Shown: in pieces, positions 42,655 through 54,744 of the stretch
Numbering within the stretch: position 1 is the first letter of the stretch
How the letters are laid out: each line of letters begins with the position of its first letter
The notes under the pieces: generated by a model
Told to the model about the DNA's origin: nothing
Seen by the model: only the letters and a program-made list of their open reading frames with translations
The model's database searches: none
Assembly: GCA_949316235.1 (NCBI GenBank)
Contig: OX438748.1
Location: 5,397,001-5,461,000, forward strand
Length of the DNA stretch: 64,000 nucleotides
Direction of reading: 5' to 3'
DNA from: Oegoconia quadripuncta
Lineage: Eukaryota; Arthropoda; Insecta; Lepidoptera; Autostichidae
Program-made: the position numbers and the translations under genes

Positions 42655-42975
42655 AACTTCAAGCATTTATTTCAACGTAAGATATCATTAGTTGAATGTC
42701 AATTTAATTCTACTGGGAATAATAAAGGTTTATTACATTTATCTGTCAGTCAGTACGCCCAAGCTACTACATCTTCGGAAAGGGAAATCGTCTGTGGTAA
42801 AAACCGACAGGATCATGTTGCTGTCCTTTTTTTTTTTTTTAATAAAAAGTATAATGTTCAACTAATATAATTTTACAATGTTGGGAAGCTAGTCGAAGTA
42901 CACCAAGCGTGTATGTCATTCAGTTAGTCACTAATTTTTGAATAACCTCTTTTTGTACCATAAATTATGTGTGTC
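42655..42975 (-). repeat. Repeat G, uninterrupted copy
   Basis: AACTTCAAGCATTTATTTCA, ACGTAAGATATCATTAGTTG, TTCGGAAAGGGAAATCGTCT, a long T-run and AATTTTACAATGTTGGGAAG also occur, in the same order, at 46567-46777 plus 47358-47445. On the minus strand it ends AATAAATGCTTGAAG, so it is probably a LINE 3' region. Confidence 0.72.
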
Positions 42976-43039
42976 TTAGTCTGTACTACTAGTCGAATCG
43001 ATTACTACTAGGAGTCTATAGAATTGAAAATTATGGAAT

Positions 43040-43400
43040 GATGCCAGAATAATGTAGATAGACAGATAGATAAAGCCTTTATTTGTTTCTAGAAACACAT
43101 ATACATTTACCTTATACATATTGATACACAGATAAGGTAACAAATCAACAACAATAATAATATTGTAACACTAACGCATGTGTGTGCTGCAGCAGTAGTA
43201 CAAATGGAGCAAAACACTGATTTTCAGCTATTCTTAAGGAGCAAAACAAGAGGAAACAACAAGTACTAAATAGCAATTTTGAGACTCTTGAATTAGTGAT
43301 GCTGTCTACACTACTCCATCCTGGGGTAGGGACGGAATTCGAACCCCAGATCTTTTGGTATAGCAGTCATGGCTTCTAACCACTACACCAAAGAGGTCGT
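43040..43400 (-). mobile_element. tRNA-headed SINE related to SINE-B
   Basis: On the minus strand a head GACCTCTTTGGTGTAGTGGT with B-box-like GGGGTTCGAATTCCG leads through an unrelated body to AAATAAAGGCTTTATCTATC. The body differs from SINE-B, so this is either a separate family or a chimaera. Confidence 0.6.
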
Positions 43401-43472
43401 CAAAATTTTATAGATTCATTAAAAATTTACACCTGTTTCCACTGACTTTTACATAAAACAACTTCAAACTTC

Positions 43473-43661
43473 GTGCCATCTTTTGACTCCCATGAAACCG
43501 CAAAAGCTGGAAAAGTCGGGAACTTCCAGCTCCCTAATGAAGCACCTGCTCCAAGAGTAAGAGAGGACTATTTCACCCGATCACCGACGACTGGAGTGGA
43601 ACGGTTACATTATTGCGTTGTCACCAGGATGTACGAAGGGATAAAAAGTGTGGAGAAGTAA
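43473..43661 (+). other. Short open frame of unknown status (62 codons)
   Basis: The frame is less AT-biased than its surroundings and reads MPSFDSHETAKAGK at its start. No domain, signal peptide or splice context is recognisable. It may be chance or a decayed exon; coding status is unsupported. Confidence 0.15.
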
Positions 43662-43802
43662 TAAGTGTAACAAGATATTTGACTCGAATGATTTAAGTTC
43701 GTTTAAAGAGAGCTTGGCTTAAACCAGCCCTATTTTATCGCTTTGTATTAATTACACAATAAAAGACAGGACCTATTCTAATGACCATGAGTTTGAGAAT
43801 TT

Positions 43803-44098
43803 GACGACCTGTTTGGTGTAGTGGTTAGAAATTCTGATCACTATACCAAATGGTCGCGGGTTCGAATCCCGCTAGGGGCATATGTTTGTGTGATGAATAC
43901 GGACATGTGTACCCGAGTTATGTACACTATACTAAGTACTATGTTTTCATTTATAATAAGTATTTATTTACAAAAAAAAATGTATTTATGTAGTATATCA
44001 ACCATCTGGTATCCACAACACAAGCCTACAGTTGCTTACTGTGGAACTAGATGGCGCTGTGTGTATTGTAAGGATATTTATTTATTTATGAGTTTCGT
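43803..44098 (+). mobile_element. SINE-B, full length
   Basis: ACGACCTGTTTGGTGTAGTG, GGTCGCGGGTTCGAATCCCG, GAATACGGACATGTGTACCC, an A-run, ATCAACCATCTGGTATCCAC, TGGAACTAGATGGCGCTGTG and an ATTT tail. This is a reference copy for the family. Confidence 0.92.
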
Positions 44099-44117
44099 AA
44101 ACAGGATTTCCTCAAAA

Positions 44118-44218
44118 CTAAAAATTCCTCCAAATCCGTTCAGCAGTTTAGGCGTGAAGAAGTAACAAAAATACATACATACACTACCTACACAATCTTT
44201 GGCATTTATAATTATTAG
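44118..44218 (+). repeat. Dispersed repeat 3' fragment
   Basis: TCCTCCAAATCCGTTCAGCA, GTTTAGGCGTGAAGAAGTAA and GGCATTTATAATTATTAG match the 3' end of 30484-30713. Confidence 0.6.
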
Positions 44219-45039
44219 TCTAACCTTTATCCCAAACCATCAAAGATGATCACCCTGGTCAGAGACAACCCAAACTAAAGCGTATCAAATTTATAAAAAA
44301 CGCTGTAAAACTTAATCTACTTATCTTCGTAGATGAAAGTTCGCAAACCAACATTAAACTTGGCGTTGCCACCGCGTCGAATGTTTTATACTTATCTGTT
44401 TTATTCCCAAATCCAACCCTTCACGGCTACAGGGGCGGGTTCGATTCCAGACTTAATTAATTAAGAAGTTAACAACAGAGACAATCTTTCGTCTGTTTGT
44501 TTTAAATGGTAAAGTTTTGAGCGAATTCCGTTTGTTTAGGAAATAAGTCGAAATATTTGGATAGCAGAGATATTAAGGAATGTACTTACTGTCGTACTAC
44601 ATAGACAGCCCTGGTGACACCACTACTCTTCTTTTGCTCAGGGTCCAGGGTGAGGATACGGATTAATAAAAATCCAAATGATCTTCAACTTTACTTTTTT
44701 ATTATTTTTGCCCGCGAGCACACCAAAAACCGACATTGACCGTTGCTTGCCAGCCTCCCAGTGTGGCCAGCTTATTATTTAAATTCTCACACATTTTCAT
44801 AATCTAATCTATCCATTACAGAATATTATATTTTGTCCTTTACACAATTATTTTAAAAAATAGATATAATTAACTTATAATAATGAGTACTACAAATGGG
44901 CTGCCTGACGAAGCGATTGTCGACACCTGGCATGCACATGACCCCCTGACAAGGGTGATACAGAGTGCCTATCTTGTGTGAAGGACATTTATGTGTAGGA
45001 TCATTTAGAATAAGAGCAATTTTAACATTACTATAGATA
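44219..45039. other. Gene-free stretch
   Basis: No supported gene. Confidence 0.35.
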
Positions 45040-45384
45040 CTACCTTCGTGGCTCAATGTAAACAACATTGGGTTTACGATTCGGAGGTCGCGAATTCGAT
45101 TCCCAGCGGGGTACATGTTTAAGTACTGGGTTTGGTTAGTGGTAGGGCATATTAAATGTCCGCCTAGCTAGCTACCACCTCTTATCTAAATCTGCCGCCA
45201 AGCAGCAATGTTAATAGTATTGTTGTGTTCCGGTTGTCAGAGATAAGGTAGCCAGTCCATCAAATGTGTTGGGGTTTCCGGGTCAGTACGCTTCCACCTT
45301 CGACCTCATCTTCACTTAACATCAGGTGTGATTGAGGTAAAGTTCCAACCCGTCATGCATAAAAAAAAAGAAAAAAAAAAGATT
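45040..45384 (+). mobile_element. SINE-A, full length with long A-rich tail
   Basis: TACCTTCGTGGCTCAATGTA head, GAATTCGATTCCCAGCGGGG B-box, complete body, and tail CATCAGGTGTGATTGAGGTA ending in an A-rich run with G interruptions. It is the longest intact copy in the window. Confidence 0.92.
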
Positions 45385-46566
45385 TTTACCGTTAAATCCT
45401 ATGATACTTGGGGATTAACACGAATCGAACGACACTTTGCACTTGAAAATCGGTCAAGCCGATATGCTACAAGAGGTAACATAAAAATCTACATACGAGT
45501 ACTTAACATACACTCGAAAAACAGAACTTCTCTCTGTAGCAGCTGTTTTCAAAGCAGTTCAATATTTTACGCAACAATGCTACAAACATATAGCCATTAA
45601 ACTTGTAAAACCTCTCTTTGCATCGGAGGTTAAAACCGACTGGGATTCCGGATCCTATTTTCTCTTTTATTAGTTCTGTGAATATTTCTAACTCGAACAA
45701 CACAGGTGTCGGTAATTACTTGCCACCAAGGGGTTATTTCATAGGCCTTCTTGCTTGTTAACATAGCCCTTATATCCATAGTAATAACGATGGAGTTAAT
45801 CTAACAAGACTGCCTTTATGAATTAGCAAGCCGGTGCATTTAGACCCTGAGCAATGAAGTAAAACGGGGACAAGGAAGTTCAGGTTAGAGCGGAGACGTT
45901 TTATGCGTTTTCTAGTACAAATCAAAAGTTAATGTCTAGACATGATAGCAGCCGCAATAATAGCATCGCTATTTACGAAGATAATCCGGGTTTTGTGACT
46001 CTACTTAAATGAAATGGGGAGAAAATCGTATTTGAAAAGACGAACAACATTTGAAAGTTGCACATTAACCTTCTCACATGCATCCCATCATCTGAATCAC
46101 AGAGAAATACATACGTAAAAAGCCACTAATGGTCACCCATCCAAAGACTGACCACTTCGCTAATCAATAATGATAAACTACGAGTGCTTTTATATAGGTA
46201 ATATTAGGTGGCATATGGCGCCTAAGAAAATAAAACAAGCAGTAACAACTTGATTACCCACCAAAGAAATGTCGCTATCATCAGACCGCAGTTTTATGTT
46301 TCGCCCTTTGGAGTCTCCATGACGGAAAAGGTCGCGAACCCCAGCCAAATGTCGTGCCCTTTGTACTCTCCACTCCCAGGGGCGCAGGCAAATGTGGAAC
46401 CGATTTATGAGCTACCGAAAAAAAACAGAAGCGCTTTTTTATAAGACATGTATTTATTTGCATCCGTAGCCACGACGTGTGAAAGGTGATAACATAGATT
46501 GAAAATTTAGAAAACTCCTGAGAACTATTCATCTAATCCTATGGTCGAATTGAAGAATTCCCTCAA
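45385..46566. other. Gene-free stretch
   Basis: Short overlapping frames occur on both strands near 46250-46530 without motifs. No gene supported. Confidence 0.35.
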
Positions 46567-47445
46567 CCTCAACTTCAACTTCAAGCATTTATTTCAACGT
46601 AAGATACATGATATCATTTGTTGAATATCAATTTAAATCTTGGAAATAAAAATAGGGCTTAAGCATTTTTAGGTTAGTCAGTATGTCCAAGCAACCACCG
46701 CGTCGGAAAGGGAAATCATCTGTGGGAAAAGAAGCAGCGCAAGAAATCCACAGGATCATTTTTCTTTTCTTTTTTTTATATATGTCGGAGATGAGTTCGG
46801 GTGGATGGGCGTTGCTAGCGACCGGGAAAGTGCCAGTCTCGTGGTAAAGGGTGGCTCGGACAATGGCGATACTATTACAAGCTACCATAGGCAAATCGAC
46901 AACGTATTCACATTCGATTATAATCATGTAACCTGAGATGCTTTCTGTTGAAGAGAAAACATGTGCACGCCCCTCGTGCCATACAACTTGGCCCCCGCGT
47001 GCACTCTGTGGAACTCAACCGTACCTTGTCTATAGTTCCTCCTTGCTCAAATTCCATAATCAAAGTCTTATTAGCTAACGACTCACCGGATTCTTCCAAG
47101 CGTCGGTGATAATAAATCACTCACAGTCGTGGATGTGTTCAGTGGAGCTCCGACTCCTTTGAAGGCTGGTAGCAAATTGTGTCCCATTTTCGATGTGAAG
47201 ACCTAATATAACTGTTAACGTCGTCACCGCGCCATTTTCGGCGACACCAGCGCCACCAGGGTTTATTTCCCGCATTAACCACGAATTATGATAGTCAGTT
47301 GACCGTTCAAATAATGAATTCTATCGCTAATTTATCGCTATCTCCGACATATATATATAAAAGTATACAACTAATACAATTTTATAATTTTTGGGAGCTG
47401 GGCGTTTTTGTGGTCACTAATTTTGTAATAACCTTTTTTTGTTAA
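46567..47445 (-). repeat. Repeat G, second copy, split by a 579-bp insertion
   Basis: 46567-46777 matches the first two thirds of 42655-42975, and 47358-47445 matches the last third (AAGTATACAACTAATACAAT, TTTTGGGAGCTGGG). The break falls at the T-run. On the minus strand the unit ends with AATAAATGC followed by TTGAAG repeats. Confidence 0.75.
46779..47357. mobile_element. Insertion with perfect TATATATGTCGGAGAT inverted ends
   Basis: Left end TATATATGTCGGAGAT and right end ATCTCCGACATATATA are exact inverted copies, and the segment is missing from the repeat G copy at 42655. The interior is GC-richer than its surroundings. On the minus strand, an acceptor-like TGTTTTCTCTTCAACAG (46961-46945) is followed by about 55 open codons. 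This looks like a non-autonomous DNA transposon that may have captured host sequence. Confidence 0.6.
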
Positions 47446-47569
47446 TGTCGTTTTGACATGGTTTTTAAATTGGGATAAGGGATATCTCTCTGTGTCTATC
47501 TCTATGGGATAAGTTCGCCGTTGCACTCAAACTTTGTAAAATTAATGTATTTTCTTTAAGGACAATAAA

Positions 47570-47735
47570 GCGTTCAAACAAGTAAACATTGTTAATATCA
47601 TCTTCGAAACGGCTAAACCGACTTTCATCAAACATGGCTAAAATATAAAAAAAACAATTTCAAATCTGTTCAACCGTCGACAGACGATCATAGGGTTCAA
47701 ACTTGTTACACCCCTCTTTTTACATTGAACCTTAA
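47570..47735 (+). repeat. Dispersed repeat fragment
   Basis: CGAAACGGCTAAACCGACTT, TCATCAAACATGGCTAAAAT and CACCCCTCTTTTTACATTGA are motifs shared in part with 17537-17580 and 25290. Class unknown. Confidence 0.45.
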
Positions 47736-48536
47736 AAACAAAAATAAATAAAACACACATTCAAAAACAACCTACCTCCCTACCGCTGTAGAACAATACC
47801 TATTTGAATTTAATTGAATACGTTAAACCGTCGCCTACGATCAGCGTCTACAAGTAGGTATCCTTGAAAGGATAAATAGGTTGTTTGTTTATAATAATAG
47901 CTAAAACATAAAAAAACGATACAACGTTGACTAAATAGTGCTTACTTGCTTTATTGTTGGTGCAAATTTAGAAACGAGTATATTAGCTACTAGACCAAAG
48001 AAAATACGTTTTGACCTCGGAAAAACGCATAACCGCGATTTTCTTAAAACATTTAATAAAGTGTTGTAAATCTAGTAGCAATTGCTAAAAATGAAGCATT
48101 TGTAAGAAACGCAAATACCTACATATTTTTCCAAATAAATTAAAGTTTAAAAAAAAATTCTTAATTTATGAGTATTTCTTTTAATTCAAAACATTTCGGG
48201 AAATTATCGCTACAAAATGTTAGTTCTCATTGTTATTTCTTAAGCATACAGCTCGACAACATTTTCAACTAAAACATGCTTAGTTTTTTATCCATCAATA
48301 AGTTAACTGTGTTTAACAAATATCTACCTAATTTAATATCAGTTAGTATTTATTGTTATTAAGATACAAATTAAAAATAAGGTTTTCTAAGAAGTTTTTG
48401 AAAGGTTTAGTAAGCTAAACACGCACATAAACAGGGGCCCATTGCTGGGGTGCAGCCTCCACTCACTAGAAAGGATATGAAGCCAAATTCCACCAAGCGG
48501 GTCAGTGGTGCATATGGTTTATTCGTGGCACACAAG
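47736..48536. other. Gene-free stretch
   Basis: AT-rich. No supported gene. Confidence 0.35.
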
Positions 48537-48838
48537 AGGGCCGATCGCGCTAAGTTTGAACGATAATACCAAAGCTAAACAATAACCAAAAACATTGGGT
48601 TAACCACCTTTCGTATCGGACTAATCATTTAAACGGAAATTAACCTAGTTTTTTTAATACTCGTGGTTAGGTCTACACATTTTGGGTTTGGTTTTACTTT
48701 GGTACGTCAACGATATAATCGTTCACAAAAAATAGCGCGATACCATTTTTTACATCAACTAAACTAAAGCTAAACCAAAACCAAAAACGTTCCGTTCGAA
48801 CGGTAAAACCATTGTAAAATAGCGCGTTTGGTCCCCAT
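48537..48838 (+). mobile_element. MITE-1, third copy
   Basis: Ends GGGCCGATCGCGCTAAGTTT and TAGCGCGTTTGGTCCCC. The interior order matches 41234-41542 (reversed) and 1-206. No flanking duplication is visible. Confidence 0.82.
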
Positions 48839-49620
48839 TAGTCACAGGCAATGTTGAAAACCGCAATTAACAATACTGGCAAGCACAAATACATTCCAAT
48901 GAAAATACGACTACTGATCACTAAACCAGTGCCAAAAGTTGCCTAACAAACGAATGCTTCTAAACTAAACTCGCAAAACTCAAACTAAAATTTGAGAGTT
49001 TCCTACTTACAAAATTGACATGCCTTTTGGAGAAATTAAATTTCAAATGTTTGCAGTTATTCGATCCCCAAATTCGGCAATCTGTTCTATTTATTGCATG
49101 GAAATGAGGAAATGTACTCAGGAACAAACCCATGCAGTTTTGCATTTTCTTTTCAATTTATTGCTCAGTAAATAATGAGCAAGGAACTTAAACAAGTTAG
49201 TTGCTCTGGTTGAAAAACAATATTACTTTTGATGGTCATACGATCACTTTTTACGTGCAAATTGCTGTCCCATAATTAATTTCACCATTGACCACCACCT
49301 TTTCGTTTCTTACCACCCTAGAACACCCATACACAATTTGGTAAATGCAAGTGCCTATTGTGTAATTCGAAATTTAAACTGTCCAATGGCACCCCACATG
49401 GCGATGACGAATGGTCCCCGTGTGGGTGATCAACCAAACAGTATATCACTAACTTTGTACTGCAATCGCTGAGCGACGAATAGGTTGTACTGAATTGGTA
49501 TACGGTCGCAAATAATCCGATATGGAGGAAGGAATAGGTTTGTTTAACGAAAAATGACGAATTTATACTGTCAAGGAGCTAAACAATTATTGTTATACTC
49601 AGCTTATAGGTTTTATAACT
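48839..49620. other. Gene-free stretch
   Basis: No supported gene or repeat. Confidence 0.35.
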
Positions 49621-50145
49621 ATGTTTCTCATCCCATGTAAGCCTTGGTTTCTTAAATTCAAAAAAAATCATGCTTGCAAGCCTGTACATTTAGCAAAACT
49701 GCGGATAAAGGACTCCTCGGTCTGCGAATGTGGACTGGATGACGGAACTTCTGACCACCTTTTCTTTGAATGTCCTTTTCTTCTTCACTATATGATTCCT
49801 TACCCCCGATATCCCCAGTCCCACTAATTTCAAGTGTTTACTCTCCTTTGTACCGTCCGCATTTGTCCAAACTTTGTCTAACTTTATTAGTAATAATAAC
49901 ATTAAATTATAATAGTGTAACGATCTGTGTATACTTGTGGCGTTGCTTTATGTGTGTTTTGTTGTTTTGTTTTAGATTGGATCAACTTCAACTGGTGTAT
50001 GTAAATAAATTAATAACCATATTATAAATCTGTCAACCGGTTATCTGCAATGTTGTCACTCCCATGACTGACTTGATGCTGGCAGAATCCTAAATAGGAA
50101 AGCCATTACTTAAAAGAATTGAATTGAACTAGGTTTCTGAAAAGT
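49621..50145 (+). pseudogene. LINE reverse transcriptase C-terminal remnant and 3' UTR
   Basis: The frame 49621-49827 contains LAKLRIKDSSVCECGLDDGT followed by SDHLFFECP. This C-x-C-G...H....C finger is found near the C-terminus of Jockey/R1/I-type LINE proteins. A non-coding 3' region of about 300 bp follows, ending with GAATT repeats at 50126-50145. Everything upstream of the finger is lost. Confidence 0.75.
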
Positions 50146-50989
50146 TAGATAATTCTGCAAAGATGTTGACCGATCTAGGTATGTCACATACGTACAATTG
50201 GGGTCTAAAATGTTATTTTAGACACAATAAGCCATAACATTACTGTAAAATGTATTGTCATAGGAACCAAATTAGTGTGCCCGGTTGCAAGAGAATCCTT
50301 TAAATAAAAGTAGTTGAAAAATCAGTCCAAAGATTGCAAGCAATAAGAAAAATACGGAGCAACATAGGTACATACATACAACAAAATAAAAGCAATAAAC
50401 AAAAGAAATTTTTCATTGTAGAAATAAGCAGAACCTGTTGTGTCGTCTCTATTATGTTGTATCTGTATGTTTTTTCTTGTGTGCAATAAATGATAAATAA
50501 ATAAAATAAGAAATTAGATCAGACTTGTTAAAGAAATTTGAAAGGAGTGAGATTATTGAAAAGTAATTGCTTTGACTACAACAAACTCTAGGTTTTACCA
50601 AGGATTAGAAAGGTTTCTGGTTATGTCCACCCACACTTCTGCATGTTAACCACTAAACGCCTACTTTTAGTTGTCAAAGAACTACAGATATATGTATGTA
50701 GGCACATAACCAGTCCGATGGCCGGATGATATTGTGAAAAGGAAATCATGGACCATATTGGCAGGATCTAAAATATTGAATTATTTTTTACAAAATGTTC
50801 TATCTACCAATAAGAATAAAGGAATAAATGCGAGGAAAAAGTGACTTTTTCCGCATTCGTATGAAACAGCTTATTCTAGAAGATCTTCTAATATACATTG
50901 ACGGGATTGTTTCAATTGCGTATATTAAATTTGTGTTCTTTCACGAACTACTTTAAAAATAAAAAATAAAATACGTCTATCGCTTTTAT
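50146..50989. other. Gene-free stretch
   Basis: No supported gene. Confidence 0.35.
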
Positions 50990-50998
50990 ATGTTTTTT

Positions 50999-51342
50999 TT
51001 AAATATGTTGTCGCTTATTATTTTGTATTTTGTATATTTACGTTTGTAGTTTGTTGCTATTTTATAGATGTTATGTTTAAGTAGGTATATTTGTCTATTG
51101 ATCTATGTATGTATGTGTATGTAAATATATGAAATTTATTCACGTAGTTTGTATCTGCATCCCTATTTAATACCGCACAACCTACCTATTTCAAATGTAC
51201 TGTCCTTATACCCAAAGGTTGTCTGGAAGAGATCGCATTTAGTGATAAGGTCGCCAAATTGTACATTCTATTCTTACCACTTTTCTGAAACTGTATTTTC
51301 TTTTCTGTTGTGCAATAAAGTGTATTTGTATTGTATTGTATT
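50999..51342 (+). mobile_element. LINE 3' end with (GTATT)n tail
   Basis: GTTGTCGCTTATTATTTTGT, TAAGTAGGTATATTTGTCTA, TACTGTCCTTATACCCAAAG and GTCGCCAAATTGTACATTCT lead to GCAATAAAGTGTATTTGTAT with GTATT repeats. A reversed copy at 54866-55245 agrees over the whole length. AATAAA just before the tail fits a retrotransposon 3' terminus. Confidence 0.82.
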
Positions 51343-51929
51343 TATTTACCACAAGAGTTCACACAAATTACAGTAATTACTTTTATTGAAAAACTTATAA
51401 ATAATTCTGTGAACATCTTACCAAAATATAGAAGATTATTTCTGAATCCTAATGAGTTTTGAATTGCTCCAATCCTCATAATGATAATCAAATAATTACA
51501 TCATATGCAACCAAGCCCTGCAAAGAGACGTTAGTGCAATAATTGTAATTAGAAGAGGAATAATTGGGTAGGGCGCTGGTGTGGGTTCGGCGCCCCGAGG
51601 CGCTGGGGCTGTAATTCAATAAGAGGCTATGATGGATTGCGATTCTCAACAGGTCATGCGATGCTTTGTGCTAAACTTGTCCGGATAATAACAAACTGCG
51701 AAAAAAGTAATTGGTGACGTTCACGTTCACGGTTATATTCGTTATTTTGTTGGCGCAATTCTTTATCTGAAACGTCTTGCATATCCAATGGCCGGTGAGG
51801 GAAGTAACTTCTGCGGACTGATACAAGTAACATACTGAAAAGACGCGGGTGTACCGACGACCTGAAAATATAACCATGCTCTTGTCGACTGATTCATTCT
51901 TCCATCTTCGTATTCCCAACACATCAACG
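51343..51929. other. Gene-free stretch
   Basis: A short GC-rich block at 51570-51615 (GGTTCGGCGCCCCGAGGCGC) stands out. No gene. Confidence 0.35.
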
Positions 51930-52035
51930 AGTTAGTACTTGACCTCAGTTACACACTGATGTTGTTGCTTGGCAGCAGACTGATATAATATTTAAAAAAC
52001 GGACATTTATAAATAACCAATCAAACTGAGTATTT
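51930..52035 (-). mobile_element. SINE-A, internally deleted
   Basis: AGTACTTGACCTCAGTTACA joins directly to TTGCTTGGCAGCAGACTGAT and ACGGACATTTATAAATAACC, so about 130 bp of the middle is missing. Confidence 0.65.
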
Positions 52036-52055
52036 CATATTTCATAAAATCAAAA

Positions 52056-52078
52056 AATATATATATATATATATATTA
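52056..52078. repeat. (TA)n microsatellite
   Basis: About eleven TA units. Confidence 0.9.
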
Positions 52079-52331
52079 TTCAATGTAGGATACAAAAATA
52101 TCACTTATTGAAAGTCAACATGTTATTATTTTTTTTAAACTACATCGCTTCACAAGGTGTTATGGTTAGGGAGAAGAAGCGACAAGAAACTAAGCTATAA
52201 TACATCTTTTCAATTGGTTTCCATCTTTACAATAATATTACATTTTATATTACAAATTACAAAACAAAATCAATTAACATAACGACCAGCTAACACCAGA
52301 CAGGAGGTCTGCCTATCGCCTAAATAATCAT

Positions 52332-52446
52332 CTTTTTTTTTATTGCAAGACGGGTTCGTACTTGATCTCAATCACACCTGATGTTAAGTGAAGATGAGGT
52401 CGAAGGTGGAAGCGTACTGACCCGGAAACCCCAACACATTTGGGCT
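52332..52446 (-). mobile_element. SINE-A, 3' end
   Basis: T-run, TTGCAAGACGGGTTCGTACT, TGATGTTAAGTGAAGATGAG and CCGGAAACCCCAACACATTT, then truncated. Confidence 0.85.
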
Positions 52447-52474
52447 ACTTATTTATTTACATATTACATTTTTT

Positions 52475-52555
52475 TATATATGAGAGGGCGGCAAACGAGC
52501 ATGCGGGTCACCTGATGGGTCACAGATGCGTTGACGGCCTCTGAGGAAGGACCTT
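52475..52555. repeat. Dispersed repeat fragment (GGCGGCAAACGAGCATGCGG)
   Basis: The quoted motif plus TCACCTGATGGGTCACAG resembles a short repeat often seen in lepidopteran DNA. That statement is from general knowledge; there is no second copy here. Confidence 0.35.
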
Positions 52556-54309
52556 TACATGGTACATAATAAAAGTTCTACTGCAATATTTGAGCTAAAC
52601 ATGTAATAATAGTAACCTAGATATTAGCTTTAATTAAAAATGTTTAGGTAAAAACATCGAATAATGTATGATTTTTGCATTTTCTTGGTAGTACCTATTC
52701 TAAAGTAGAATTTTATTTTCAAACCACATTTCCAGAAGGAAAATAACGTCGAGTTAACATCCGATATATTTCCTCTGTCAAATTTTTAAAACGATAAAAA
52801 TGTAACGCCTCTATGGGATTTGTAATAGGTGGGTGCTGTGGGTATGGAAGGGGGTGCGGGGTGCGGCGCCCATTGTGCGGCCTTCACATGACACTGAAGG
52901 GGTTCTCGAGTGTGCTTTTCAATTTACCGGCAACTTTACAGAACAAGGAAAGCTGTACAGGTGACATAGAATAAAAAAAAAACGTCATGTACGAATAGAA
53001 CCAGGAGGGTTCTATCATCATCACCAATGACAAATTTAATAATATAGATTTTAATTGAATAATTAATGTGTTTTGTGCTTATTACTTTCTTTGTACCACA
53101 CACAACACCGTTCGTGCCAAATTACAAGATCCTAGGGCGCCGAGAAGTACCCAATAGGTTTGATGATCTGTCAGTGAGTGGGACTTTTTAGTTTGAGAGG
53201 CCATATCTTTTTACATTTCATTAGAAACTTATTTTTTTTACAGCAGTATCAGGCCGTAGTGCGAAGAAGGGCGTTGACAGACGAACATATAGACGAACAA
53301 CAAAGTGTACCTGTAAGCATAATACGTTAAGCGTACTCTTGGCGTACAGATTGCCTTGGACCGATTTTTTAACGTGCCCTCCGAGGCACGGAGACGATCG
53401 TATTAAATTGCTAACAAATCGAAAACGAATAGCAAATTTTGGCTGTCGATAAATGTGATAAAGCAAATCACTTTAGTAACATTAAAATGCATCTGATTCA
53501 TAATTAATTATATTCAATGACACTGCTCTTCATCAAAGGCCTATGATAAAATATGCGTCATTTGACATAGATATAATGGACGTAACAGTGGTTACCATTA
53601 TTATTTATGAATATGACATATCGATCATCTCTTGATATGTTTTATATTTTATTTTATGATTCTTTGATATATTTTGACAATGTTTAAATGCATACAATAT
53701 TTTATTAAATTATACTGTAATTCTATTAATTATGACATATATTTATTGTTATTTTAAGTTGATGAATTTAATTTTCGAAATGACTTATGATTGGACGTTA
53801 TAAAAGAATAAATGTAATCTATGATTTAAATAGGTACTACAGAAAAATAATAAAAGTAACCTATTCTGTTGAGTTTCCTGTTCTTGGTCAAATCAAGTTC
53901 GGGTAATAGTGAAAATTTTTTTGTTGGTGAATTCGACCAAAAAACCGCTCTCTGAACAGAGTGCAGCGGAAATGAAGCCGAGCATGTGTCGATGAAATCA
54001 GCCAGAACTATTGAACGAACGAAATCCAAACGAATGCGAGTAAAAAGTAAACATTTTTCAGGTAACCACACGTCAAAGCTTTTTTTGCACGACTGCCTCA
54101 AAAAAAGGAATATAATATTTTCACAGTTCATGTAGGTATGTGTAGTGTAATATTTTTGGGGTTCATGTACATATATATTCGTTATTGCTCAAGAAATACA
54201 GCGTACATTATGAAAATGTGAACCATTTAGGAATTTCCTTTCGCTCCCTCTGGAGCGATCTCTATCAAGCAGTTAATAATATGGTACTTGTCGATATTTT
54301 GTTTTATGG
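52556..54309. other. Gene-free stretch with a G-rich run
   Basis: No supported gene. Bases 52831-52863 fit a G-quadruplex pattern (GGG, GGG, GGGGG and GGGG separated by loops of 6, 7 and 3). Short frames at 53826-54131 lack motifs. Confidence 0.4.
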
Positions 54310-54311
54310 CA

Positions 54312-54440
54312 ATCATCATCATCGTATCAGCCGAAAGACGTCCACTGCTGGACAAAAGACTACCCCAAGGATCGCCACAACGATCGGTCATGCGCTGCCT
54401 GCATCCAGCGGCTTCCCGCGATCTTTACCAAATAGTCGGT
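54312..54440 (-). pseudogene. RTE-clade LINE, 3'-terminal fragment
   Basis: ATCATCATCATCGTATCAGC, CGAAAGACGTCCACTGCTGG and CATCCAGCGGCTTCCCGCGA, reversed, encode pieces of the RTE C-terminus (AGSRWM, QQWTSFG-like). It is about 80% similar by eye to 60001-60118. Confidence 0.7.
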
Positions 54441-54744
54441 CCACCTCGTGGGTAGTTTATAGTAATTTATCAATATTTAAATCTTACCGATAGCGCTTTC
54501 GGAGCATAAGACAATAATAAGTAATTCATGTAATGGTATTAAGACTGCATAGGTACCGAGTTTTGACCGAGGTAGGTACGTAATGTTTGTGGTATCCTTT
54601 TTCTAACTCCTAAAGTGCTTGAACCGATTTCGCGCGTGTGTAGTATCGTTAGAATCCTTGTTTTATTAAAACTTACCAATTCTACCTGCTAGTATTCTCA
54701 ATCGTTTGGTTCGTCATTATAATAATTAAGTAAACAAAAAAAAT

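Noticed and set aside
41234..48838. Two MITE-1 copies as terminal repeats of one 7.6-kb transposon
   Set aside because: They are inverted and about 7 kb apart, but the interval contains unrelated SINEs and repeats with no transposase, and a third copy lies at 1-206. Independent insertions are simpler.
53826..54131. 101-codon minus-strand frame
   Set aside because: No domain or splice context, and composition like the surrounding non-coding DNA.
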